Source: Phaeoceros laevis (lineage: Eukaryota; Anthocerotophyta; Anthocerotopsida; Notothyladales). Taken from it: a DNA stretch of 64,000 bases. The number at the start of each line of letters is the position of its first letter. The first letter of the stretch is position 1. The translations under genes and the position numbers were made by a program. Positions 30,701 to 40,927 of the stretch are shown piece by piece. The notes beneath the pieces are model-generated. The model searched no databases. It had not been told where the DNA came from and saw only the letters and a program-made list of their open reading frames with translations. The DNA is taken from NCBI GenBank assembly GCA_049999765.1, contig JBNGIQ010009427.1:108974-172973 (forward strand). The letters are read 5' to 3'.

Positions 30701-31427
30701 AACACATCAGCCAGTGCCCATTAAGCGCAAACTACTTACCCACGCACCGCACATGCATTCTGCAGAGAGACCATAGATCAGCAGCTCCATAAGACAAAGG
30801 TCTCAACACGCCCATCACCAGTGATCTACAATTAGGTCAACCACAGCATTGAGCACAGCACGGCATGAAGAATGACCACATCCGATGGTCTAAATGCACT
30901 GAGTCGAAGTATTGAAGCCAGCAAACCCAGTTAGATAACAGGCAAAAACCCCACTGCCACTGCAACATGCAACGGCCGACAAGTATCTCATCCGTGTTGC
31001 GGATCAGTCAGCTCACTGCACTATGCACAGAGCTATCATAAGCGCCCAACAATTGAACAACGTGTCTCTCAACACTCGCATACGAAGGATGATAAGGATA
31101 AGTTGAAGAAAAGAAGGTCGACAGCTCCAGGAGGACTACCCGAATTCAGTCACTGTTAGCTATGGCCACTCTACGAATTCCAGTCAGGAGTGTGGACATG
31201 CCATATCAGATCTACCAGCAACTGCCAAACCCCATAAACCACACTTGAGTGAGGCCTCACCTGACAGGTAACCTCGAAAAATGCGCACGAAGATCCTTGC
31301 AGACATCCTCGCTGAACCCGAAAAGCCTAACCCTGTCGATCACCTGGCTTACCACGGATTCGCGCAGCCTGCCGGACATGAGAGATTGGCCCTTAGAGCC
31401 GCGTTCCTGGTTGGACCGGGGCCCCAT
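27744..31427 (-). CDS. ACT-domain Raf-like Ser/Thr/Tyr protein kinase (STY8/17/46 type)
   Basis: About 13 exons. Clear ones are 31261-31427 or longer, 30139-30682, 29955-30029, 29675-29821, 29369-29556, several short ones down to 27970, and 27744-27845. The N-terminal block [18 protein letters not shown] joins [16 protein letters not shown], typical of STY kinases. An ACT-like segment ([20 protein letters not shown]) follows. The kinase domain shows the glycine loop [13 protein letters not shown], Lys in [37 protein letters not shown] and [10 protein letters not shown]. The Arabidopsis relatives phosphorylate transit peptides of chloroplast preproteins in the cytosol. The frame stays open from 31427 towards the N gap at 31615, so the true start is uncertain. 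The Gly/Ser-rich stretch there may be part of the N-terminus. Confidence 0.88.
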
Positions 31428-31614
31428 GTGGTTGGGCGTGATGGACAAGGAATTGAGAAGGCGGGAGAGCGGCAATGCGCATCCGGAGGAGGCCGACCCG
31501 GAGGGCGAACCGGAGCCGGAGCCGGAAGGCGAGCCCGAGGCCCGCTGCAAAACTCCGCTCCCGTGCTCCGAGGAGCCTTCAAACTGGCAGCACGGCACTT
31601 GCTCGGGTATGGAG

Positions 31615-32014
31615 NNNNNNNNNNNNNNNNNNNNNNNNNNNNNNNNNNNNNNNNNNNNNNNNNNNNNNNNNNNNNNNNNNNNNNNNNNNNNNNNNNNNNN
31701 NNNNNNNNNNNNNNNNNNNNNNNNNNNNNNNNNNNNNNNNNNNNNNNNNNNNNNNNNNNNNNNNNNNNNNNNNNNNNNNNNNNNNNNNNNNNNNNNNNNN
31801 NNNNNNNNNNNNNNNNNNNNNNNNNNNNNNNNNNNNNNNNNNNNNNNNNNNNNNNNNNNNNNNNNNNNNNNNNNNNNNNNNNNNNNNNNNNNNNNNNNNN
31901 NNNNNNNNNNNNNNNNNNNNNNNNNNNNNNNNNNNNNNNNNNNNNNNNNNNNNNNNNNNNNNNNNNNNNNNNNNNNNNNNNNNNNNNNNNNNNNNNNNNN
32001 NNNNNNNNNNNNNN
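31615..32014. other. Assembly gap (400 N)
   Basis: A run of 400 N at the 5' end of the kinase gene. Flanks are GC-rich with GAGCCGGAGCCGGA-type repeats, which probably caused the gap. Long open frames that cross it are artefacts. Confidence 0.99.
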
Positions 32015-33360
32015 GGAGCTGCCATTGCCCAAGTTCCTGTCCACGGACTTTGTTCTGCGCCATCCGACCTTGCCGTGTAGCTGCACCATCAGCCTGCCGC
32101 AGCCCTCCCGCACCTAACAGCAGCAGCAGCCGCGCGGACGGAGGCCGAGGCAGAGCCGGAGCCGGAGCCGAGAGCAAGAACCAGAAGAAGACGAAGAGTC
32201 CGTAGCAGCAGGTGGCGCGGCAGCAGAAGGGGCGGAGGAGCGGAGGGAATTGGATCAACGCGGCAGCAGCAGGAGAAGTGGCGGCGGCGGCTGGCGACGA
32301 GTGTGGAGCGCAGTGAAGGAGCGGGCGAGCTTGAAGTGGCGGGGGCTGGCCATCGCTGGCACATGCGCGGAAGTGTGCCTAGCGAAGAACCCGGCCATGC
32401 GAAGGCCGCAGGCAGGCAGGGCAGGCCGCCCGGGCCCGGAAACCGGCGGGTTTGAATGTTCCGATCGAGATGCGTTACAGTATGCTGTGGTGGCCGGATA
32501 AGTGTCTGCGTTGGTAGATCCATCTGGTCCCATGGCTGCCCGCCCCGGCCTGATCAGCTGCCGCCACCGACGTGGCCCTGCCAGTATGACCTCAAATGCC
32601 AGATATGACGTCAATGAATGCTATCACTTATCACGGGCCCCGAACCAGGTGGCTCCTCCAGGTTAATTTAACCCGAGTCACCCGACACTCCAACACGACA
32701 CTGCTCTCCAGCTGGGACCGCAACCCTCCCGGCAGCGAGGAGCCGACCCTCCTTCGACCGGCATATTCGGGGTGTCCGACCTCGCCAATTTAGCTGTACC
32801 AATTTCCAGTCAGACATCCGCTGTCCAGCGCTATCCAAAGTCGGGTGCGTGGCCGTTTTCCTTTTCGCCAGCTCGTTTTCGCCATTTCCGGGAGCTCTCC
32901 ACACATGTCGAAGACGTTTCACAGGGAGCTTCAGGCAGGGTGCATGAATCCCACATGCCCGACACACCGACTTTCTCTGCTGCCGACGCAATGCGGTTGT
33001 GACTGGGGGGTGGTTTGCTCTAGAGGAGCTACAGTGGATGGTTAGGTTTTGCAGTTTCCCGGAGTGGTTGGGTACATTCCAGCACAACTTGAAGGAGATA
33101 TTCCGGCACTTCTTTCTCTTGTCCTGCCTTGACTTCACTTCGAAGGGGCAAGCTTCGCAAGGTCATCTATTTCTGCCGCATTCAGTTCGGTGCTGGGCTG
33201 GATGAACAGTGTTTCCAATTCTTCAGACGCACGGTGAAGATGCAGACCAACTTTGTATTCACAGACAGCGGTTTTCCTTCCGCACAGAGCAAGGGAACTT
33301 GCATCTCTTCTAGTCTTGATTTGAACATAGTACAATTACACCTAGAAAAATGTGTGATGT
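32015..33360. other. Intergenic between kinase 5' end and CRD1 3' end
   Basis: GC-rich near the gap, with GCAGCAGCAG and GCCGGAGCC tracts, probably 5' UTR or promoter of the kinase gene. No gene recognised. Confidence 0.4.
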
Positions 33361-35268
33361 CTAGTACACCACTTGTGGCTCGAAATCTACGCAGTCCAGA
33401 GAGCCCGACTCTACAGGAGTCATGAGGTACATGGAGATGAGTTCTCCCACCAGGACAGAGATGGTGGGGATTCTCTGGATGGCCTTCAAGAAATCGGGGG
33501 CACTGCTGTTGCCGATGTCGATCAGCTTCTGGTTGAGCACCACCAGGTGGTCCAGCTTCTCCTGGAAGATAGGGTTCTCCACATCCAGGACCGCAGGGAA
33601 GATTCTGGCAGTGGTCTTGTTGGTCTGCGCCACGGACAAGGAACAAATGTTGGGGTCTGAAAGGATTGGAACATTGACGCGGCTGAAGAAGATAATGGTT
33701 TACGAAGGCCATACCTCAATGATGACGTGCATGTCGAAGTCCCTGGTGTTCAATCCAATTCCCTCGTAGAACGCTGTTCTTTGCGTGTCGTTCAAGTACA
33801 TGGTGACGTACACCTGCGAGTCACGCAGCAAGGTGAGACGATAATTAGGGTAGGTCGCCTTAAGTAATCTGATGTACTGACATGATGGCACCCGTTCCAT
33901 GGAATAGGCATGTCAGTAACACAGTAAAAACCGAGGCAGCGAGGGCTTACCGAGAGACAGAAGAAGCGTGACCAGAGCTTGGCCTTCCAGTCGTTCAAAA
34001 ACTGAGGCTGGGCCTTCAGCAGGGCAGAGAAGAAATCTCCATGCCTGTTCTCGTCTTGGCACCAGTTCTCGAAGTACTTGAAGATGGGGTACAGTTGGTA
34101 GTCCGGATTTTGCTTCAAGTGCCTGTAGATGGTGATGTACCTCCAGTAGCCAATCTTCTCAGACAAGTAGGTGGCGTAGAAGATGAACTGGGGCTTGAAG
34201 AAGGTGTACTTCCTTGCTTTGGTCAAAAATCCCAGATCAAGGGCCAGGTTGAAGTCCGACAGCCCCTTGTTCAGGAACCTACGAAGTTAGCCAAAACTGC
34301 TTAGCAACATGTGGCAGATCGCCAAAGATTTATCAACAAATCACAGGTGTAATAAACCCAACGACAGCACAGGTGTGATGTGATTCGCCAATAGAGTAGG
34401 GTTGCAATGGTCTACCCAGCATGTCGCGCCTCGTCCCTGGACATCAGGGTGAAGATTTCTGCCACAGTAGGGTTCGTTTTCTGCAGTACAAGAAATGAGT
34501 GTCAACATTGGCTTCCATGGCCCTCTGTTGCAATGTTTCCATCTCAAACCATGCCATTGTCCAACAGACTCATCCTAAAGTTCTTTGCCACGCAGTAAAT
34601 GCAACCCTTCTACCATAAGAGAAAAGAATGTCCTAATGACACCTTGAACCCCACAGGCATGGCATGTCAGACTCACGAAGAAGCGTGACAAATATGAGGC
34701 AAACAACGGCACAGGACTGCAGAAACTGCCAGTGAAAAACAGAAACCACCCTGACCTTCAAACGCCTTCCGAGCTCTTTGTAGAGCAAGAAACCAGAGAA
34801 CTCGGCAGTGCAGGAACGCTCCAAAAACTCAACAAATATCTGGCGCATGGGGCCCTGGATCTTCTCAGCTGCGGCCTTGAACTCAGGGTTCCTCACAAAG
34901 TGAGTCTGGTTGTAGTCGGTCTTGAACTCCTGCACCAGGGCCTTGAACTCCGCCTCATTCAGGTTACCGTTGATCTCCGTGTTGAACATGCGCTCCATCT
35001 CATCGAAGTCGGTTGTGTAGAACCGGGGAGTGAGGAGTGTATCCTTGGGGACTTCCTTGGCTGCAGCTGCAGACCGGGGCTTGTCCTTGACGAAGGAGTC
35101 GGCGGACATAGCCACCACGCCCTTGTGTCCTCGCATCCTCATCCCGTTGCCCCTGCTGGCCATGGACACCACAATACTGCAGCTGGAGCTGCTGCTGGAC
35201 ACATTCCTGCTGCTGCTGGCTCCTGCCAGCGCCACAGTCGCAGCCTGCATCGTGGCCATAGCCGCCAT
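33361..35268 (-). CDS. CRD1: Mg-protoporphyrin IX monomethyl ester (oxidative) cyclase
   Basis: Aerobic cyclase (CHL27/AcsF) that forms the isocyclic E ring of chlorophyll in the chloroplast. Exons 34756-35268, 34416-34480, 33951-34278, 33715-33813 and 33361-33624 join in frame to 422 aa. Diiron ligands are visible: Glu188 and His191 in SRDEARHAG, and Glu269 and His272 in [10 protein letters not shown], with further family blocks ([37 protein letters not shown]). The first 70 or so residues are Ala/Ser-rich with basic residues ([20 protein letters not shown]) and fit a plastid transit peptide. The start at 35268 is the first in-frame ATG. Length and order match plant homologues closely. Enzyme function in plants also needs a partner protein (YCF54/LCAA), not present here. 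Confidence 0.97.
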
Positions 35269-36239
35269 TGTTACCGCACAATACAGAGGAATGCGAGTGG
35301 CCGGCTTCAATGCTGGACGAGCAGGCTGGGGGAAGAACGGGGATGACTTGTCACGGCTCGGGATCCTTCAGCTCAGACATGTTCATGGGGATTTGCCGAG
35401 CCTTGGAGAGTGGTCCGGGAGAGGTTCGGGGCCTTCCCCAGGTGGGTCTGGATAGGCCACGAACGGCTGCGATGCGGCGAGTAAGATCTCCCTTTGGCGA
35501 ATCGCGGGCCATGAGCCATTCACCACATATCCCATCTTCTGGACAAAACAAATCGTTCGACCCAGGCCTGGTAAAATTTCGACTCTAGTTAGGAGACTGA
35601 TTATTAGTTCCCCAGAGCTCAGGTTACGGATACCAAGCAAGCTTGGTGTCTTCAGGTTGCGTCCGTTCCCGCCAAAAACTCTATCGGAAGATTTGAAAGC
35701 AAGGCTCTGTCGTTGCAACAGATTTGATTGTCGTTGCCGGTCAACAAGCGTTCTGCACACACGTTCCACTGAGGAAGGAAGATGCAGTCTGCCAGGCTTC
35801 TTGCGCGCTTGCAGCGAGAAATTAGCATGTTGAAGACCGATCCGCCGCCTGGAGTATCTGCTTGGCCTCACAACCACTTGCTCACGCACTTGAAGGCCCG
35901 TACGTTGCCCTGCACATCCCGTCTGCTGTGTGAGGCCTCATTTGCACAGCTTCTGCAATACTGATAGTCATACTCCTTGTTATGGTGAGGCAATCGGGCT
36001 TATCTGGTCCCTCTCTTTTTGCCGACATACAAGGGCCTGTTAACACAGTCTACTCGAGGGGCCTTTTCAAGCTGGATGTGCAAGAACCTCCTCCAGTAGT
36101 GTTTGGGTGGCTTTTCATGGTTTAGGGCTGGGACTGAAGCCTCTGCTGAGATTGTGCAGTTACTGATTTTCTACCAGCTGGACCACGGTCCCGCAATTGT
36201 CCTTCTGAGCCTCCTAGTGTAATGTGTGACACCCATTTA
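35269..36239. other. CRD1 upstream region, no gene recognised
   Basis: Promoter and 5' UTR of CRD1 should lie at the left of this stretch. A 168-codon minus-strand open frame at 35383-35889 has no recognisable domain and basic, low-quality composition. Confidence 0.4.
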
Positions 36240-37321
36240 CACCCAACCATTGACAGCGGGGGTAGAATCTGCTTGGATATTCTCAACCTGCCCCCAAAGG
36301 TCAGTGTGGATTGAGGTTGCCAGCGTTTCTTCCGTAGCTTGACAAAACGCTGGTTTCAGTCTGGCAATTTTGAGCTGAAGCCTGCCCCATAACACTAGCA
36401 ATTTCTTCCAAACATGCTTACTTAGCATGAGGAAAACGGTATAGAACTGAAAAAAAACACAAAACCCACCACCGGACTTTCCGGGACTGAACGCCAGGTT
36501 CGAACTGAAAACGCTTCTCCACTTAGAAAACGCATTACACTTTTGAAACACACCTCAACTTAGATCCACACGACCTCTATGAATTATAAAGTGATTCTAG
36601 TGGTCATTCAATTCATCAATTATATGGTGGTACACTATAATGGCTATGGTAAATTTGAGTAGCTAGGGAGGGTGATGAACATGAGAACTGGGCAAATATA
36701 CGGACTAGCGTAGGTAACTCGATGGGAGAATCCCACATGCGGATTCAAATGAGCCTATGTGATAAATATACATGTGTATATGTAAGTGTTTAAGGCATTC
36801 AACTTATCCCGGAGATACCAAGTATGTTTGGTTTAGTTCAGAATTTTCAGAAAAAACAATGTGAAGTATGGAGGATGCCAAAAGTCCAAAACACTCCATT
36901 AGGAAAATCTCCAAATACTAAGTTTGCTAAGTGCATGAAAAGATCAATATCAAATAAAAAACAATGTAAAGCATAGAGAGTGTATAGGAAAGTCTTTGAA
37001 TACTAAGTTTGCAAAGTGTATGAAAATCGATATCAAAATGCTATAACTCAAGACTTTGGACCACTAATAGTTAATTTCTACAAATAGAGATAATTATTAT
37101 TCCGTGCAATGTATACGTAATATACATTTCTTCATTAATCTGGCATGACATAGCTTAACCGTCATAGATGGCATGTCGAGTAGTAATACTTGGTGTGTCA
37201 CAGAAATGACGGATGACGGCGTGCTCGATGACGGATGACGGCGTGCTCGATCCCGCTTGGAATTGGTGTAGTGCGGCTCCTTACTACTACCACTACTAGA
37301 TCATTGTCCAAGCCAATTCAA
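36240..37321. other. AT-rich spacer at start of island
   Basis: Base composition drops sharply in GC here and stays low to about 39.2 kb. No gene was recognised in this part. A segment around 36830-37030 shows repeated AAAATCTCCAAATACTAAG / AAAGTCTTTGAATACTAAG phrases, so it contains a diverged direct repeat of about 110 bp. Confidence 0.5.
37206..37250. repeat. 22-bp tandem duplication
   Basis: The unit ATGACGGATGACGGCGTGCT plus CG occurs twice directly in a row with a period of 22 bp. Confidence 0.9.
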
Positions 37322-38679
37322 TTATCTATGCAACTCAAGCAATAAGGTATCATCTAATTTTTTTAAAGTTGTTGCCAATTGTTCATAGTAGCCAGTGTAC
37401 TTAAATATCGTGGGATGATAAGTTAAAAGTTGTTTTAGCACATTAGATAGAGTTTTCTTGTGCTTTAGTAGAGCCCGTGCAGCTGGGCTAAGTTTTCCTG
37501 ATGTAAAGCTCTGTAATGTTTTTCCAATCAATCTGAGATCTTCTTGCACACCATCATAATAATGTTGACTCTTCTTTCTATAATTAAAAAATGCCCATGG
37601 ATAAGTTAAATATTTCTGGAAGTCTCTGCATCTTTTCTCTAGTGCTACCAGTTGCTTGTAAAGTGAGCACAAAGATACCCCTGTACAATTAACGTGTTTA
37701 TAGTCTGAACCTGTACAATTAACGTGTTTGTAGTCTGAACCAACGTGTCTGTGCATTCCAAGAGTAGAATGCATAGAAGGATCTAATGTAGGATATTGAA
37801 ATTGCTTTCCACAGCCATGACACCATTCGATACTGCAATTGGAGCAGAACCATAACTCTTCGGCTTCTTCAATTTGCTCGAAAATTTTTAAAGCAAAACC
37901 TCTTGACAATGTGTAGTTTCTTGTCACTTTTGAACACTCTGAATTGACACATCGATATTGGAAATACCTACTACCATAAGTATTAACCGTAGTCATGTTG
38001 TAAATTGTTTCACATGTGGAGACTAGCCAACTTTCATATTGCCTCATTGCTTGTTTGCCAACCAGTCTTACTAATTCTGTCCAAGAAAAATCCATATGGC
38101 ATCTTGAGCCTGGACTGGGACAAAGAATTATTCCTGGAATAATGCTGCTCATAGTGTTATGTGAATTAAAACAATCCATATTAGCTTGCATTTGTTTCTT
38201 AACATAATCTTGCAAGCAAGAAATACAAAACTGGTGCTTGCATGTAGCAATATATTCACAGAGCNNNNNNNNNNNNNNNNNNNNNNNNNNNNNNNNNNNN
38301 NNNNNNNNNNNNNNNNNNNNNNNNNNNNNNNNNNNNNNNNNNNNNNNNNNNNNNNNNNNNNNNNAAGCCCCATGCTTTCACTACTTCCACTAAACTTGTC
38401 AATTGCGCGTTCATTTGTTGGATTGTCACAAAGCTCGCAAACAATCATGATTTCTTGTTCCCTATGCTTACTTGCTTGCTTTGTCTCCATGTCAAGCCCC
38501 ATGCTTTCACTACTTCCACTAAACTTGTCAATTGCGCGTTCATTTGTTGGATTGTCACAAAGCTCGCAAACAATCATGATTTCTTGTTCCCTATGCTTAC
38601 TTGCTTGCTTTGTCTCCATGTCAAGTCCCATGCTTTCACCACTTCCACTGAACTTGTCAATTGCGCGTTTCTCTGACAC
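37322..38679 (-). CDS. RING-IBR (RBR-like) zinc-binding protein with tandem N-terminal repeats
   Basis: The frame is open without introns from 38679 to the stop at 37322, apart from 100 N. The N-terminal part is a 43-residue repeat ending in CELCDNPTNE. After the gap, CEYIATCKHQFCISCLQDY and ILCPSPGSRC supply the remaining RING1 cysteines and histidine. An IBR-like set follows: RCVNSECSK, then WFCSNCSIEWCHGCGKQF. The expected catalytic RING2 (Rcat) is absent; the C-terminus is helical and Lys-rich instead. It may therefore act as an adaptor or an incomplete ligase. A 30-bp duplication (37681-37740) doubles SDYKHVNCTG. The start is uncertain: 38679 is GTG, the first ATG is at 38631, and TCTAG before it could be a splice acceptor. 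The gene is much more AT-rich than its neighbours. Confidence 0.65.
38265..38364. other. Assembly gap (100 N) inside the RING-IBR gene
   Basis: Placeholder gap directly next to the 129-bp tandem repeats; it probably hides more repeat units and the middle of RING1. Confidence 0.99.
38365..38667 (-). repeat. 129-bp (43-codon) tandem repeat
   Basis: Units start at 38667, 38538 and 38409 on the minus strand. The third runs into the gap. Each unit encodes RAIDKFSGSSESMGLDMETK, then QASKHREQEIMIV and CELCDNPTNE. Copies are nearly identical at the DNA level, so the expansion is recent. The period is a whole number of codons. Confidence 0.95.
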
Positions 38680-39293
38680 TAGATATTGATCACTACACCC
38701 TCTTAATCACAACAATCTCGATGTAGACTGATGTCAAATCTTCTTCAGTGGTATCTAGGGGCTTGGGGCTTTGGCTGCTTAAGAATAAATAAGTGCATCC
38801 TTATATTAAGCTTTTCTTATCAGGTAATTTCACGGAAATGTATACTTATATAGAACTTTCCTTTTTAGTTGATCTCTAATATGTGCCTTCCCAAATGCAA
38901 CTCTTAAATATCTATATATATTCAAACTTAGCATAAGGGTCAAGGGATTTGGAATTCAAATTTCTCTAGTTACTTAGATATGTATATGTCATAAGATATT
39001 TTTAGATCTCGGTGCCTACAAGTCCCAACAAGTCTCGAGATCTCAACGGCTATATAAGGGAATAGCTTGATGAAGAAAGTTTGTTTCTAGAAGAGATTGT
39101 GGTTTTTTACGTTTACCATTTGCTAGTTGTCCTTCAAGAAGAAGATAAAGGTTTGCTTCTAGGTCAGTTGACTTAAGCTGCTTGTTAGAATGAGCTACAA
39201 GTAGACATAGAGAGTGCGCTGCGCACAAGGTAGCTAAGTTCCCTTATAGACTAATGTAAGAGTAGGGAGTAGCTCGTTTCTTTTTATAAAAAG
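38680..39293. other. AT-rich spacer between RING-IBR gene and E2 gene
   Basis: Probable promoter region for both divergent genes (614 bp). A TATATAAGG motif lies near 39050 and TATATATATTC near 38910. No other gene was recognised. Confidence 0.4.
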
Positions 39294-40630
39294 ATGCATG
39301 TACAGGATACAATGCTAACATACAATGCTAACATGCTGCATGGACAGGATATACATGCGGAGAAGGATAAACTCAACATGAGCGCCGTAACTAGCTCGAG
39401 CACCGAGCTGAATATGGCGCCAGAGATATATGCTTCAAATTCGACGACTGCGAATGATCATGAGTCGCAGTCAATTGCAAGTAGCACCAAGCAGCCCACC
39501 TCTTATGCTGCTGCCGTAAAGGTGATGTCCGCCTCAGTCGCGGTTGCGAGAACTGAAGATAGTGCTACCTCCAGCATTCTGTTCGCAGAAGGGGACTCTA
39601 ACATCAAGCAAGTATCGGCAGACGCCCCTAAACCTGCTTTGACAGAAATAGTAGTTACCACTTGCCCCGAAGATCACTACTTCATTGGGAGGAACATCGA
39701 GGAAGAGGCCGCTGCAGCAGGGATTAAGCGAGCGTTCATGCTGAAGATCATGAAGCAGAAGTGGAAAACTATTCCCTCACCCTTGCCTCCCAACATCCAT
39801 GTTTGGAGGTTCAACAACCGATTGAATCTCATGAGAGCTGTGATCGTCGGGGAGCAGGGTACTCCTTTCCAGCATGCCTTGTTTGTGTTCGACATCCACA
39901 TCAACTTGCACTACCCCATGGTATGTAGGCATATATATATGTCCTTTCCTTAATGAGACGGGCACAATGTTAACGTTCGAACATATCTAGTAATCTTGAG
40001 TAGTTGCTGATGCTAGCTTGAGCTAACCAAGTCTTCACAGAGCACACTCACAGGTCTGTCTGATATCCGCCATACTTGATTGCCAAGCAGATGCCTTTGG
40101 AGATCGCGTTCCGAGGTGGCTTCCCAGGATTTGAGGGAATTGCAAGGTTAATAGGCGGAAGTCAAGCTTTGTGCATGTACAGCATGCTGAATGACTACTG
40201 GGCGGCACCAACTAACAACAGCGTCAGAATGCCATTGCGCGTCGATCTGTCAACTGTGGACGACCGGAAAGACAACTTGGTAGAGACATTGCTGTGGTTG
40301 CAAAGGTGGATCCAGAGCGGGCAACATTTTTTTTGGGAGAGCTGGCACGGAGAGCGCTCATCGTGGGATGCCGAGCGCGAGGCGCATTTTCATCAGATGT
40401 GCACTTTGATGAGCCTCAAGAGTGTCCTCTTCATGCTCCAAGCCCCACCGCAGGGGCTGGCCAAGTTTATGTACCGCCACTTCCTGGAGCGCAAGGAAGA
40501 AATTCTACGAACCTGTGAGGCGATTGCTTGGGCCATTGGGGGTGTCCAGTCCAGTATGCAGTTGAGGGGCGCAATCTCTGACCTGCTCCCTAAGCTTAGA
40601 GGTGCTCTTCAGGCGTTTCTGAAGGATTAA
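39294..40630 (+). CDS. Divergent UBE2O/PHO2-like ubiquitin-conjugating (E2) enzyme
   Basis: Two exons, 39294-39920 and 40091-40630, give 388 aa. After a Ser/Thr/Ala-rich leader, the E2 core of the UBE2O/BIRC6/PHO2 class can be followed: PPNIHVWRFNNRLNLMRAVI, then GEQGTPFQHALFVFDIHI and HYPM at the splice. In exon 2, QALCMYSMLNDYW lines up with the active-site KVCLSLLNTW, placing the catalytic Cys at about residue 237. The distance from YP to Cys fits the family. The C-terminal flank (LMSLKSVLFMLQAPPQGLAKF, HFLERKEEIL) also matches. The HPN-like segment is strongly changed, so activity is uncertain. It lies divergent from the RING-IBR gene and convergent with UTP25. Which phosphate or stress process it serves, if any, is unknown. 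Confidence 0.75.
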
Positions 40631-40927
40631 CTTGGCAACTTTATTCAGGCCACCCATCAAGTTTCTCAGTGCGAACACCCTAGCTAGCTTTCTATAGCTG
40701 TTCTATCCGTGGGGTGCTGTGGGAACGTTCAACACTTCACGTGTGTGCTATATCATTCGTCAGTGTGTACATTCTCCCTCCATTCAGCAATATCTTGTAA
40801 TCGCATTGCTCCAGAAGACGAGGTTCAAGTCGATCTTCTGGATGTGACGATTTGCGTTCTTCCGGCTGCCTTCAGCACTTGTTGGAGCACAGGTGTGGCC
40901 CGAGGCCGTAGTCCTGTGGAGTACCTC

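Noticed and set aside
31249-32258. Several long open frames on both strands spanning the 400-N gap
   Set aside because: The open length is created by N runs translated as unknown residues; only the kinase N-terminal part at 31261-31427 is supported.
35383-35889. 168-codon minus-strand frame upstream of CRD1
   Set aside because: No start context, no recognisable domain; likely chance.
39777-39965. Minus-strand frames opposite the E2 gene
   Set aside because: Antisense shadows of the E2 exon.
40091-40630. First impression that the E2-like protein lacks a catalytic cysteine
   Set aside because: With the splice to the ATG at 40091, the Cys in ALCMYSML falls at the expected distance from the YP motif, so a catalytic Cys is plausibly kept.
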